From assembly GCF_002940665.1 (NCBI RefSeq), contig NZ_MIGY01000002.1, positions 1,076,683 to 1,140,682 on the forward strand: a stretch of DNA of 64,000 nt, given 5' to 3'. A program made the translations under genes and the position numbers. A model generated the notes under the pieces. It was not told the DNA's origin. It did not search any database and worked only from the letters and a program-made list of their open reading frames with translations. Shown here piece after piece: positions 9,387 to 21,519 of the stretch (position 1 is its first letter; each line of letters opens with the position of its first letter). This DNA is from Xanthomonas arboricola (GTDB lineage: Bacteria; Pseudomonadota; Gammaproteobacteria; Xanthomonadales; Xanthomonadaceae).

Positions 9387-11207
9387 GTGACATCTCCTCT
9401 TGCCGCCGCACTCTCGCTCGCCCTGCTGGGCGCAAGCCTTGCCGCCACCTCGGCGCAGGCCGCCGCACCGGCACCAGTAGCGCCTGCCACGCTGACCGCC
9501 GAGCGCCCCGCCGATGCGCGCTTCCGCGCCATCTACGAAAAAGAATGGAGCTGGCGCCAGGCCGAGACCGGCCAGGCCGACGAAGACAGCGACACCACCG
9601 GCGACAATACCCATCTGCCCGATGTCGGCCCGGCCGCGCAGCAGGCGCGCCTGGCGGTATGGGACGGCGTGCTCAAGCAGCTCGACGGCATCGACCCGAC
9701 ACAGCTCTCGCCCGCCAACCAGGTCAACTACGCCATCTACCGCCCGCAGGTGGAAAACCTCGCCGCCGAGGTGCGCCTGCGCCTGTACGAGATGCCGTTC
9801 AATTCGGACAGCTCGTTCTGGTCCAACCTCGGCTTCATGGCGCAGCGGCCGATGAAGACCGCTGCCGAGTACCGCGCCTACATCGCGCGCCTCAACGATG
9901 TGCCGCGCTACTTCGACCAGCAGACCGCCAACATGCGCGCCGGCCTGGCGCGCGGGTTCAGCGTGCCGCGCGCGGTGCTGGATGGCCGCGACGTTTCCAT
10001 CGCCACCGTGGCCGATGTCAAAGATCCCACCGGGTCCAGCTTCTACGCGCCGTTCAAGCAGCTGCCGGCGCAGATGTCCGCCGCCGAACAGGCGCAGTTG
10101 CGCGCACAGGCCAAGGCCGCGCTCAGCACGGCCGTGCTGCCGGCGTACGCCAGGCTGCTGAGTTTCTTCCGCGACGAATACATGCCCAAGGCGCGCACCA
10201 CGCTGGCGGCCGAAGCGCTGCCCGAGGGCAAGGCGTTCTATCGCCAGCAGATCCGCGAATACACCACGCTGGACCTGACCCCGGAGCAGATCCACACGAT
10301 CGGCCTGGACGAGGTGGCGCGCATCCAGGCGCAGATGGACGCGATCATCCAGCAGGTCGGCTTCAAGGGCAGCTTCGCGCAGTTCCTGACCTTCCTGCGC
10401 ACCGACCCGCAGTTCTACGCCAAGACCCCGCAGGAACTGCTCGATCGCGCCGCGTGGATCTCCAAGCGGGTGGACGGGCAGGTCGGCAGGTTCATCGGCA
10501 CGCTGCCGCGCGGGCGCTTCACCATCAAGCCGGTGCCGGACGATATCGCCCCGTTCTGGACCGCCGGCCGCGGCGGCGCCACCACCTACTGGGTCAACAC
10601 CTACAACCTGCCGTCGCGGCCGTTGTACAACCTGCCGGCGCTGACCCTGCACGAGTCCTCGCCCGGGCATTCGCTGCAGGGCTCGCTGGCGCTGGAGCAG
10701 GGCGACCAGCCGGCGTTTCGCCGCGAAAACTATATCTCCGCCTATGGAGAAGGCTGGGCGCTGTACACCGAGAAGCTCGGCCAGGAGATGGGCATCTACG
10801 AGACCCCGTACGAGGAATTCGGCCGGCTCACCTACGAAATGTGGCGCGCCTGCCGGCTGGTGATCGACACCGGCGTGCACCACGACGGCTGGAGCCGCGA
10901 GCAGGCGCTGGCTTACCTGCGCGAGCGCACCGCGCTGAGCGAGCACGAGGTCACCACCGAGGTGGACCGCTACATCTCCTGGCCCGGCCAGGCGCTGAGC
11001 TACAAGCTGGGCGAGATCAGCATCGTCAAGCTGCGTGCCGAGGCCGAACAGGAGCTGGGCGACCGCTTCGACATCAAGGCCTTCCACGACGCGGTGCTGA
11101 AGCAGGGCTCGGTGACCTTGCCGGTGCTGGAGCAGCAGGTGCGCGCGTTTATCGCCGCGAGCAAGGCGCGCCCGGCAACGTCCAAGCCCAGCGCCGCCGC
11201 GCCCTGA
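9387..11207 (+). CDS. secreted DUF885 family protein (putative metallo-hydrolase)
   Basis: A 606-residue protein with a Sec-type signal peptide (LAAALSLALLGASLAATSAQA) followed by a DUF885 domain. The segment LHESSPGHSLQ near residue 425 (HESSPGH) resembles the HExxH zinc motif of gluzincin peptidases, with the downstream Glu in SAYGEGWALY; this pattern is typical of DUF885, whose members are probably periplasmic peptidases. The start is GTG 9387: the upstream ATGs at 9325 and 9349 are out of frame. The gene ends just before a duplicated REP-pair region. Substrate unknown. Confidence 0.85.
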   Translation: MTSPLAAALSLALLGASLAATSAQAAAPAPVAPATLTAERPADARFRAIYEKEWSWRQAETGQADEDSDTTGDNTHLPDVGPAAQQARLAVWDGVLKQLDGIDPTQLSPANQVNYAIYRPQVENLAAEVRLRLYEMPFNSDSSFWSNLGFMAQRPMKTAAEYRAYIARLNDVPRYFDQQTANMRAGLARGFSVPRAVLDGRDVSIATVADVKDPTGSSFYAPFKQLPAQMSAAEQAQLRAQAKAALSTAVLPAYARLLSFFRDEYMPKARTTLAAEALPEGKAFYRQQIREYTTLDLTPEQIHTIGLDEVARIQAQMDAIIQQVGFKGSFAQFLTFLRTDPQFYAKTPQELLDRAAWISKRVDGQVGRFIGTLPRGRFTIKPVPDDIAPFWTAGRGGATTYWVNTYNLPSRPLYNLPALTLHESSPGHSLQGSLALEQGDQPAFRRENYISAYGEGWALYTEKLGQEMGIYETPYEEFGRLTYEMWRACRLVIDTGVHHDGWSREQALAYLRERTALSEHEVTTEVDRYISWPGQALSYKLGEISIVKLRAEAEQELGDRFDIKAFHDAVLKQGSVTLPVLEQQVRAFIAASKARPATSKPSAAAP

Positions 11208-11766
11208 CCCAGGCCAACGGTCCGCTCCACGTAGGAGCGGACCCGGCCGCGACGCCGTGCCGACCCTGGCGCCGTCATGGCCTCGATCCCAGTTCCAGGT
11301 AATCGTCGGCAGCTTCTCGCCCTCCCGGGCGCTGTCTGCGAACAACCAGCTGTAGGCGGAGTGCCATCGAGCTGACCAGGACGGCGTCGCGGCCAGGTCC
11401 GCTCCTACGACGCTGCGTGCCAGGCCGTGCATGCGATTGTGTAACTGCCCGGCCCCCGGATACGCATGCGCCGATGTTGCTGCGTCTCGCCCGCCTGTTG
11501 CGTCTGATGGCGCTGGCCAAACGGTCCGCTCCACGTAGGAGCGGACCCGGCCGCGACGCCGTCCCGACCCTGGCGCCGTCCTGGCTTGAATCATCAGGTG
11601 ATCGCTGGCGACCGACGTTACGCGCGCTGTGCGCGCGCAACCGGCATCCTGGTGTGATGCCATCGATTTGACCGGACGGCGTCGCGGCCAGGTCCGCTCC
11701 TACGACGCTGCGTGCCAGGCCGTGCATGCGATTGTGTAACTCCCCCGGCCCCGATACGCTGCGCCC
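11208..11766. repeat. tandemly duplicated REP-pair (REPIN-like) region
   Basis: Two units of about 300 bp. Each starts with a REP hairpin GGTCCGCTCC-ACGTA-GGAGCGGACC (11219-11243 and 11523-11547). Each unit then has an inverted copy of a 28-base arm: 11231-11258 pairs with 11381-11408, and 11535-11562 pairs with 11676-11703, each with one mismatch. The ends of the units are nearly identical, while the centre between the arms has diverged. Both units continue into a shared stretch beginning GACGCTGCGTGCCAGGCC and into the 5' end of the following gene. Confidence 0.85.
11474..11518 (+). pseudogene. 5' fragment duplicate of the CzcI-like gene
   Basis: Begins with ATG and reads MLLRLARLLRLMALA, closely matching the start of the intact gene at 11767 (MLLRRARLLHPLLRLMALA) apart from a short gap. 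It is then cut by the second REP unit. It lies at the end of the first copy of the duplicated region and so is a by-product of the duplication, not a working gene. Confidence 0.75.
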
Positions 11767-12150
11767 ATGCTGCTGCGTCGCGCCCGCCTGTTGCACCCCT
11801 TGCTGCGCCTGATGGCGCTGGCGGTGCTGGCCATGGGCGTGTTGGTCGCACCGGTGGCCTGCGCGCTGGGCGATGTGCATGCGCTGGCGCACGACCAGAT
11901 GCACCTGGAAGACACCGCGCCGCACGGTCATGACGGCGCCGACGAAGGCGATGCCGGCGAGCGCGATGGGGCCGGCCTGATGCACGCCCTGATGCATAGC
12001 GGCTACTGCCACGGCCAGAATCCGGCCGTCTTGCCGGCGCTGGCCTGGCTGCCGCTGTCCACGCACACGCAGGCCCAGCCCGTGGCCGTGCTTGCGTACT
12101 ACCGCTCGCATCTGAGCGAGACCGGATTGCGTCCCCCGATCGCGGCCTGA
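11767..12150 (+). CDS. small His-rich periplasmic protein (CzcI-like)
   Basis: A 127-residue protein with an N-terminal hydrophobic signal segment (MALAVLAMGVLVAPVACA). A His/Asp/Glu-rich stretch follows (HALAHDQMHLED, HGHDGADEGD, ALMHSGYCHG), which suggests metal binding in the periplasm. Small proteins of this kind (CzcI-like) lie in front of czcCBA operons in other bacteria and modulate metal efflux. It is 55 bp upstream of the czcC start and probably in the same operon. The family call rests on position and composition more than on motifs. Its 5' end is duplicated upstream. Confidence 0.65.
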   Translation: MLLRRARLLHPLLRLMALAVLAMGVLVAPVACALGDVHALAHDQMHLEDTAPHGHDGADEGDAGERDGAGLMHALMHSGYCHGQNPAVLPALAWLPLSTHTQAQPVAVLAYYRSHLSETGLRPPIAA

Positions 12151-12205
12151 TGCATCGCCGGCAGCTGCCGGCCTGTCCATCGATCCCGATTCCGGAGACA
12201 CCCTC

Positions 12206-13477
12206 ATGTGGTTGCGACTGACGGCACTTGCCGTCTTCGCGGTCGTGCCGTGCGCCATGGCGCAGGACGTACCGCCCAAGCCCGTGCTGACCCTGGACGA
12301 CGCCATCGCGCGCGTCGCCCGGCAGCACCCCGACCTGCGTCTGGCCGATGGTCAGCGCGCGGTCCTCACCGCCGACGCCGAGCGCGACGCGTTGCGTCCG
12401 CCGTTGCGCATCGGCGCCGAACTGGAAAACGTGTTCGGCAGCGGCCCGACCCGCGCGCTGGACCAGGCCGAACTCACCGTCACCCTGGCTGGCGTGCTGG
12501 AACGTGGCGGCAAGCTGGACGCGCGCCGCACCCTGGCCCAGGCACGCATCGACGCACTTGCACCGCAGCGGGCGCTGGCGCGCCTGGACGTGCTGGCCGA
12601 AGTCGCCCTGCGCTATCTGTCCATCGGCATGGCCGCGCAACGGCATGCGGCCGCGCTGGAAACCCTGGCCCAGCGCCAACGCACCGTCAGTGCCGCGCGC
12701 CAGCGGCTACAGGCCGGCGCATCGCCCGAATCGGTGCTGCTGACCGCCCAGGCCCTGCAGGCGCGCGCGGAACTAGAGCGCGATCGCGCCCAGCAGGAGC
12801 TGCTGGCCGCACGCCGCCAGCTGGCGGTGCTGTGGGGCCAGCGCACGCCGGACTTTGGCGATGTCACCGGCGACCCATTGCAGCTGCCGGCGATTCCCGA
12901 GTTCGAGGTGCTGGCGCAGCTGCTCGATGCCACCCCCGAACTGGCGCGCTTGACTGGTGAGCAGCGCGTGCGCGAGGCACGGGTGCGGCTGGCACGCAGC
13001 CAGGCACGCCCGGACCTGGACTGGCAGGTGGGCGTGCGCCGGCTCGAAGCCAACGACGCCACCGCACTGCTGGGCAGCGTCTCGCTGGCGTTGGGCAGCG
13101 CCGCGCGTGCGCAACCGGAGATCCGCGCCGCCGAAGCTGAGCTGTCGTTACTGGAGATCGAACGCCAATCGCAGGCACTGACGCTCTACACCACGCTGGC
13201 CGACGCGCATGGCCGCTACCGCGCCGCGCAGCTGGAAGTGGCGCGCATGCGCAGCGATGTGTTGCCCGCACTTGCGCGCGCCGATGCCGCCGCCGAGCGC
13301 GCGTACCGCGCCGGCGCCACCAGTTATCTGGACTGGGCGCAGCTGCAGGCACAGCGCAGCGATGCACGCCAGCAGCAATTGGCTGCCGCGTTGGAAGCGC
13401 AGACCGCATTGATCGAGATCCAGCGCCTGACCGGGCAGCCGTTCGTGGCCGACAGCGCTACGCAGGTGGGGCCATGA
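12206..13477 (+). CDS. czcC: TolC-type outer-membrane efflux protein CzcC
   Basis: Outer-membrane channel of a heavy-metal RND efflux system (Co/Zn/Cd type), 423 residues. It has a signal peptide (LTALAVFAVVPCAMA), the repeat start PVLTLDDAIARVARQHPDL typical of the outer membrane efflux protein family, and long Ala/Leu/Arg/Gln-rich helices. The ATG at 12206 follows CCGGAGACACCC. It is followed by czcB and czcA in the classical czcCBA order. Metal specificity cannot be read from this component. Confidence 0.9.
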   Translation: MWLRLTALAVFAVVPCAMAQDVPPKPVLTLDDAIARVARQHPDLRLADGQRAVLTADAERDALRPPLRIGAELENVFGSGPTRALDQAELTVTLAGVLERGGKLDARRTLAQARIDALAPQRALARLDVLAEVALRYLSIGMAAQRHAAALETLAQRQRTVSAARQRLQAGASPESVLLTAQALQARAELERDRAQQELLAARRQLAVLWGQRTPDFGDVTGDPLQLPAIPEFEVLAQLLDATPELARLTGEQRVREARVRLARSQARPDLDWQVGVRRLEANDATALLGSVSLALGSAARAQPEIRAAEAELSLLEIERQSQALTLYTTLADAHGRYRAAQLEVARMRSDVLPALARADAAAERAYRAGATSYLDWAQLQAQRSDARQQQLAAALEAQTALIEIQRLTGQPFVADSATQVGP

Positions 13478-13686
13478 GCGCTACCTCCGCTGCGCGTTTT
13501 CGCCCTGCCTGCCTGCGTCCGCCTGGATCTGTTGTGCCGGCATCGGTATCGACGCCGGCAAGCGCGTCGGCATCCAGCAGGCGCCAAGCGCTGCTCGCGC
13601 CTAACACGCACCCAAGGCATCCGGCGCACATCTTCTTCGTTCGTTCGCCCGACGCACAGCGTCGGCGCCAGCCAGGATTTTCTTCG

Positions 13687-14949
13687 ATGACACGTTTTCT
13701 GATCGCGCCGCTGTTGCTGGCGCTGCTGCTGGGCGGCTGCGGCCGCAACGGCGAACAATCGCAGGACCACGCAACGCCCGGCGCCGAGGGCGGTGCCGAC
13801 GCCCATGGCGAGGAAGCCGAAAAAGGCGCGCACGGCGGGCGCCTGCTGCGCCAGGACGGCGACAGCGTGGAGCTGGCGATTGCCGAAGACGGCACGCCGC
13901 CGACCTATCGCGCCTGGCTGTACCACGACGGCAAGCCTTTGTCGCCCGGCGCCGGCAGTGTCGAAGTGCGCCTGACCCGGCTCGGTGGCATCAACGAAGT
14001 GCATCGGTTGCGCGCGCGCGACGATGGCAGCCTGTTGGCCGACAGCACGGTCGGCGAGCCGCATTCGTTCGATGTGGAGGTGCGCGCCACCGTGCAGGGC
14101 AAGTCGCATCGCTGGGCCTATCCCAGCTATGAAGGGCGCACCACCATCGCGGCCAAAATCGCGCAGGACGCCGGCATCCGGGTCGCGCCGGTCGGTGCCG
14201 GCAGCATCGCCGACCAGCACGAGGTGCAAGGCCTGCTGACGCCGGCAGAAGGTGCGCAGGCGCAGGCCGCCGCGCGCTTTCCCGGGCCGGTGCGCAGCCT
14301 GCGCGTCAACGTCGGCGACCAGGTGCGTGCCGGCCAGGTGCTGGCCACGGTGGAGAGCAATCTGAGCCTGACCACGTATTCGGTCAGCGCACCGATCAGC
14401 GGCACCGTGCTCGCCCGCAACGCCAGCCTGGGCAGCAACGCCAGCGAAGGCCAGGCGTTGTTCGAGATTGCCGACCTGTCGCGCTTGTGGGTGGATCTGC
14501 ATATCTTCGGCGCCGATGCCGGCCACATCACCGCTGGCGCACCGGTGACGGTGACCCGCATCAGCGATGGCGTGGTGACGCAGACCACGTTGGAGCGCGT
14601 GTTGCCGGGCACGGCCACCGCGAGTCAGAGCACGGTGGCGCGCGCGGTGTTGCGCAACGACGACGGTCTGTGGCGGCCGGGTTCGGCGGTGAAGGCGCAG
14701 GTGACGGTGGCGCAGCAGCCGGCGGCAATGGTGGTGCCGGTGGGGGCCTTGCAGCAGTTTCGCGACTGGGAGGTGGTGTTCGTGCGGGTGGGGGATGTGT
14801 ACGAGGTGCGGCCGGTGAAGTTGGGCGCGCGCGATGCACGGCAGGTGCAGGTGGTGTCGGGTTTGACGGCCGGGGATACGGTGGTGGTGGAGCAGAGCTA
14901 TCTGGTGAAGGCGGACATCGAGAAGTCGGGGGCGTCGCATGATCATTGA
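13687..14949 (+). CDS. czcB: periplasmic adaptor lipoprotein CzcB
   Basis: Membrane-fusion (HlyD-type) protein linking CzcA and CzcC, 420 residues. The start at 13687 gives a clean lipoprotein signal (LLLALLLGGC, lipobox LGGC). An acidic and His-rich N-terminal stretch follows (AHGEEAEKGAHGGR). The barrel-sandwich hybrid is seen in FPGPVRSLRVNVGDQVRAGQ and SAPISGTVLARNASLGS. The protein ends in SHDH, which may add metal ligands. The frame is open from 13474, next to the czcC stop, but that extension lacks family features and would hide the lipobox. A 209 bp gap therefore separates czcC from czcB. Confidence 0.9.
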   Translation: MTRFLIAPLLLALLLGGCGRNGEQSQDHATPGAEGGADAHGEEAEKGAHGGRLLRQDGDSVELAIAEDGTPPTYRAWLYHDGKPLSPGAGSVEVRLTRLGGINEVHRLRARDDGSLLADSTVGEPHSFDVEVRATVQGKSHRWAYPSYEGRTTIAAKIAQDAGIRVAPVGAGSIADQHEVQGLLTPAEGAQAQAAARFPGPVRSLRVNVGDQVRAGQVLATVESNLSLTTYSVSAPISGTVLARNASLGSNASEGQALFEIADLSRLWVDLHIFGADAGHITAGAPVTVTRISDGVVTQTTLERVLPGTATASQSTVARAVLRNDDGLWRPGSAVKAQVTVAQQPAAMVVPVGALQQFRDWEVVFVRVGDVYEVRPVKLGARDARQVQVVSGLTAGDTVVVEQSYLVKADIEKSGASHDH

Positions 14950-18458
<3,509 letters not shown>

Positions 18459-18462
18459 GTGC

Positions 18463-18491
18463 TTGCGGCACATAGGAAAGCCGTGCATAAT
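18463..18491 (+). promoter_or_regulatory. sigma70-type promoter candidate for rpmB-rpmG
   Basis: TTGCGG (18463-18468) and CATAAT (18486-18491) are separated by 17 bp, close to the sigma70 consensus and spacing. A leader of about 160 bases would follow before rpmB. It lies 5 bp after the czcA stop. Confidence 0.5.
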
Positions 18492-18660
18492 GCGCGGCTC
18501 GCTGTGCCCGGATCGCTCTGGATGGCGGCACCCAGCGCGATGGGGTTGCCGGCTTGTTCCCAGCGTAAGTTCTTGATTCCCAACGTTGCGTGGCAGCTTG
18601 ACGCTGTCGGGGCCGCCGCTCCCCAGGCTATGGGTGGCAATTCATTTATCGAGGTGCGTA

Positions 18661-18897
18661 ATGTCCCGCGTATGCCAAGTGTCCGGCAAGCGTGTGCAGA
18701 CGGGTAACAACGTCTCCCACGCAAACAACAGAACCCGTCGTCGCTTCCTGCCCAACCTGCACGAGCGTCGCTTCTGGGTCGCCAGCGAGAACCGTTGGGT
18801 GAAGCTCCGTGTCTCCGCGCATGCATTGCGCACCATCGACAAGAACGGGATTGATGCCGTTCTGAAAGAGCTGCGTGCGCGCGGCGAAAAGGTCTGA
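18661..18897 (+). CDS. rpmB: 50S ribosomal protein L28
   Basis: Large-subunit ribosomal protein of 78 residues, the standard length. It begins [23 protein letters not shown] and contains [15 protein letters not shown], both diagnostic. The ATG 18661 follows a GAGGTGCGTA box. rpmG follows after 13 bp, the conserved rpmB-rpmG order of proteobacteria. The gene lies behind a likely strong promoter and a leader that could carry regulation. Confidence 0.98.
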
Positions 18898-18910
18898 GGA
18901 GTAAGCAGTC

Positions 18911-19078
18911 ATGGCAAAAGGCAAGCGTGACAAGATTCGTATGATTTCCTCGGCCGCTACCGGCCACTTCTACACCACGGACAAGAACAAGAAAAACACT
19001 CCGGGGAAGATGGAAATGATGAAATACGACCCGGTCGTGCGTAAGCACGTGATGTACAAGGAAGGCAAGATCAAGTAA
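18911..19078 (+). CDS. rpmG: 50S ribosomal protein L33
   Basis: Large-subunit ribosomal protein of 55 residues. The translation begins [20 protein letters not shown] and ends [11 protein letters not shown], the standard L33 pattern. Like many L33 proteins outside the zinc-ribbon group it lacks the CxxC pairs. The ATG follows GAGGAGTAAGCAGTC. It is cotranscribed with rpmB and ends 27 bp before a strong terminator. Confidence 0.98.
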
Positions 19079-19105
19079 TCCACCGATTACCCGATCTGCA
19101 TTCCA

Positions 19106-19135
19106 GCAAACACCCGCCGAAAGGCGGGTGTTTGC
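19106..19135 (+). terminator. rho-independent terminator after rpmG
   Basis: A perfect 13 bp stem (GCAAACACCCGCC / GGCGGGTGTTTGC) with a GAAA tetraloop. The second arm carries TTT and further T residues follow. Confidence 0.85.
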
Positions 19136-19180
19136 GTTTGGGGAGCGTTGCGGGGTTTGATTGCGACAATGGTCGGCGTG

Positions 19181-19340
19181 CACTCCCCTCTCCCTCCGGG
19201 AGAGGGGTTGGGGTGAGGACACGGGGCGAAGCCACTCGCGGTGGTTGGAGCACCAGAGGCTTCGCACGTACCCTCAGCCGCCCCTGCGGGGCACCTTCAC
19301 CCGATGGGAGAAGGGAGCGAGACCTCGTTTTTCCGATTGC
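19181..19340. repeat. intergenic repeats with GGGAGAGGGG / GGGAGAAGG arms
   Basis: First a hairpin CCCCTCTCCCTCCGGGAGAGGGG followed by TTGGGGTGAGGAC. Then, in opposite sense, ACCCTCAGCCGCCCCTGCGGGGCACCTTCACCCGATGGGAGAAGG (19268-19313). Related copies occur at 19448-19493, 22924-22975 and 25297-25350, so this is a dispersed intergenic repeat. Confidence 0.7.
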
Positions 19341-19447
19341 ACGCACCGTCAGTGGCTTGCAGTTCGAGGCGAAGCAGCCGGCGTTTCACTTCTGAAGGCG
19401 CGTGACGACGCGTTTTACATCGCAGGCGGTGACCGTTCTCCGAGGCG

Positions 19448-19493
19448 CCCCTCATCCGCCCCTGCGGGGCACCTTCACCCGATGGGAGAAGGA
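19448..19493. repeat. intergenic repeat copy abutting ligJ-like remnant
   Basis: Contains the core CCGCCCCTGCGGGGCACCTTCACCCGATGGGAGAAGG, nearly identical to 19275-19313. It sits directly at the 3' end of the hydratase remnant. Confidence 0.7.
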
Positions 19494-19499
19494 AGCACA

Positions 19500-19680
19500 G
19501 CTGCAGCCGCGCGCGCAATTGCGTATCCAGGCGCGGATACGCCCGCTGCGCATTGCCTTCGAACACTTGGCGCTTGTCGGCGTCGGAAAGCGCCAATGCA
19601 TCGAGGTAGCGCTTGATGTCGTCGAAGTACTGGCCAGTTTGTGGGCCGATGCCGCGCACCGCACCGACCATCTCCGGGAC
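19500..19680 (-). pseudogene. 3' remnant of a LigJ-like 4-oxalomesaconate hydratase (amidohydrolase)
   Basis: Read on the minus strand, about 59 codons encode EMVGAVRGIGPQTGQYFDD, then IKRYLDALALSDADKR and EGNAQRAYPRLDTQLRARLQ. This matches the C-terminal end of amidohydrolase-fold 4-oxalomesaconate hydratases of the LigJ type, an enzyme of the gallate/protocatechuate 4,5-cleavage pathway. Only the C-terminal end is present: upstream the frame has no family sequence, and downstream the frame runs into an intergenic repeat. I read it as a decayed remnant left by deletion or rearrangement. The family call comes from memory of the conserved pattern and has not been searched. Confidence 0.65.
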
Positions 19681-19859
19681 AGGACCGCTACGCCATCCAG
19701 GGCGTCCACCCTGGTGCCGGTTGGCAGCAATGCGCCACACCAGGAGCCGGCGATGTCGGTAAACGCCAGCACTCGGTGCAGCGGTGCCGGGCATGCCGGA
19801 CCCATTGCGTTCACGCACCGGGCCGTCAGAATCGGAGCCTTCTTGAGAACGGATCGCTG

Positions 19860-21278
19860 ATGCTGCCTGACTGGTTGCAAGGGACCTGGCTGCTGGCGCT
19901 GGACTGGGTGATTCGCCTGGCCGCGCTGTTGTGGATTCCGGCCCGCACCACGCCGGGTGCGGCGCGCAGCTGGTTGCTGCTGATCGGCTTCGTGCCGGTG
20001 GTCGGCCTGCCGCTGTATCTGCTGTTCGGCCACCCATGGTTGTCGCGGGTGCGGGTGCAGCGCCAGGCCACCGCCTCACAGGTGATTCGCGAGCAGCAAC
20101 TGCCCCTGCACGCCTTGCGCTGGACCCCGCAGGCGGACACCAGCAGCGCCGAGGTGGTGCCGCTGATCGAACGCCAGGGCGATTTCATGCCCACGCTGGG
20201 CAATGCGGTGGAACTGCTGGACGACTACACGCAGTCGCTGCAGGCCTTGATCGCCGCGATCGACACGGCGCAAAAACGCGTGCATCTGCTGTATTACCTG
20301 ATGTTCGACGACGCGGTGGGCGATGCGGTGGTTGCCGCACTGCTGCGCGCCGGTGCGCGTGGCGTGCGCTGCCGCGTGCTGCTGGATGCGGTAGGCGCCA
20401 AGCGCGGTCTGCGCCACTATCGCAAACGGCTGCAGGCCGGTGGGGTGGACGTGCTGGCGGTGTTGCCCGGCGGCCTGCGCTGGCGCCGCAGCGGGCGCAT
20501 GGATCTGCGCAACCATCGCAAGATTGCGGTGATCGACAATCAGGTGGGCTTTGTCGGCTCGCAGAATCTGGCCGAGGCCGGCTTCATCGACGGGGTGCCC
20601 AATCGCGAGCTGGTGGCGCGCGTGCGCGGGCCGGTGGTCAATCATCTGGAAGCGGTGTTCGCCAGCGACTGGTTCACCGAAACCGGACAGCGTCTGGACG
20701 TATGGCCGGATGCGTCGGTGTGCGAGGCCAACATCGCCACGCAGTTGCTGCCCAGCGGGCCGGCGTATCCGTTCGAAAACGCGCGCGATGCGATCAACGC
20801 GGTGATCCATCTGGCGCGGCGCAAGGTGGTTCTGGTGACGCCGTATTTCGTTCCCGACGAAGCCTTGCTCAGCGCGTTGCGCATTGCCGCGGTGTCGGGC
20901 GTGGATGTGCAGCTGATCCTGTCGGAGAGCAACAACCAGATCCTGGCGGCCTGGGCGCAGGAGGCGTATTTCGAAGAGCTGCTGCGCTGCGGGGTCAAGA
21001 TCGCGCTGTATCGCCCGCACTTCCTGCATGCCAAGCACTTGAGCATGGATGAGGACATCGCGCTGGTCGGCTCGATCAACCTGGATATCCGCTCGTTCGC
21101 GCTCAACGCCGAGATCGGCATGCTCTGCTACGACCAGGGCGTGGTGCAGCGGCTGCGTGCGATCGAGCAGGATTATCTGGCCAATGCACGCCAGCTGGAG
21201 CTGGAGCAGTGGCGCACGCGCCCGGCCTGGCGCCGCAGCCGCGAAGGCATTGCGCGCCTGGCCGATGCGTTGATGTAG
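19860..21278 (+). CDS. cls: cardiolipin synthase
   Basis: Phospholipase-D superfamily enzyme that condenses two phosphatidylglycerols to cardiolipin at the inner membrane. The 472-residue protein has two N-terminal helices (about residues 8-24 and 38-56), then two HKD motifs: NHRKIAVIDNQVGFVGSQN near residue 217 and HAKHLSMDEDIALVGSIN near residue 388. ATG 19860 is chosen since the first helix starts right after it; the longer frame upstream runs through the ligJ-like remnant region on the other strand. No operon partner. Confidence 0.93.
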   Translation: MLPDWLQGTWLLALDWVIRLAALLWIPARTTPGAARSWLLLIGFVPVVGLPLYLLFGHPWLSRVRVQRQATASQVIREQQLPLHALRWTPQADTSSAEVVPLIERQGDFMPTLGNAVELLDDYTQSLQALIAAIDTAQKRVHLLYYLMFDDAVGDAVVAALLRAGARGVRCRVLLDAVGAKRGLRHYRKRLQAGGVDVLAVLPGGLRWRRSGRMDLRNHRKIAVIDNQVGFVGSQNLAEAGFIDGVPNRELVARVRGPVVNHLEAVFASDWFTETGQRLDVWPDASVCEANIATQLLPSGPAYPFENARDAINAVIHLARRKVVLVTPYFVPDEALLSALRIAAVSGVDVQLILSESNNQILAAWAQEAYFEELLRCGVKIALYRPHFLHAKHLSMDEDIALVGSINLDIRSFALNAEIGMLCYDQGVVQRLRAIEQDYLANARQLELEQWRTRPAWRRSREGIARLADALM

Positions 21279-21519
21279 AGGTTGCGTGTGTACCCGGTCC
21301 GTGCGGATGCAGTGCCCATAAGGCATGGGGTGATGCCTGCGGCGGCAGGTGTCGTGGTGATTAGGCGGCCTGCGCCGGCAAGCTCCCGTTGGGTGCGCGC
21401 GTGCCCGCGTTCGAACGGACGCGTCAGGCGACCGGCACGTCTGCGTGGCTATCCCGGCCATCGCGGCGGGCATGGCCGCTGTCATCGGTGCGGCGCGACG
21501 CATCGCCTACAATCGCCGG

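Noticed and set aside
9120..11663. Long minus-strand frame over the DUF885 gene and REP region
   Set aside because: No motif, and it crosses REP repeats and the end of rsmG.
11208..11766. Insertion sequence in front of the czc genes
   Set aside because: Inverted arms are present but no transposase frame lies between them; the structure fits a REP pair.
13474..13686. Extended N-terminus of CzcB from the czcC stop
   Set aside because: Would hide the lipobox and adds sequence without family features; ATG 13687 is better.
19182..19500. Possible CRISPR-like array from repeated GGGAGAAGG blocks
   Set aside because: The copies are irregularly spaced, partly inverted, lack uniform spacers and no cas genes are present; they are dispersed intergenic repeats.
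19297..20079. Full-length minus-strand gene over the hydratase remnant
   Set aside because: Only the segment 19500-19680 shows family sequence; the rest runs through repeats and the start of cls.
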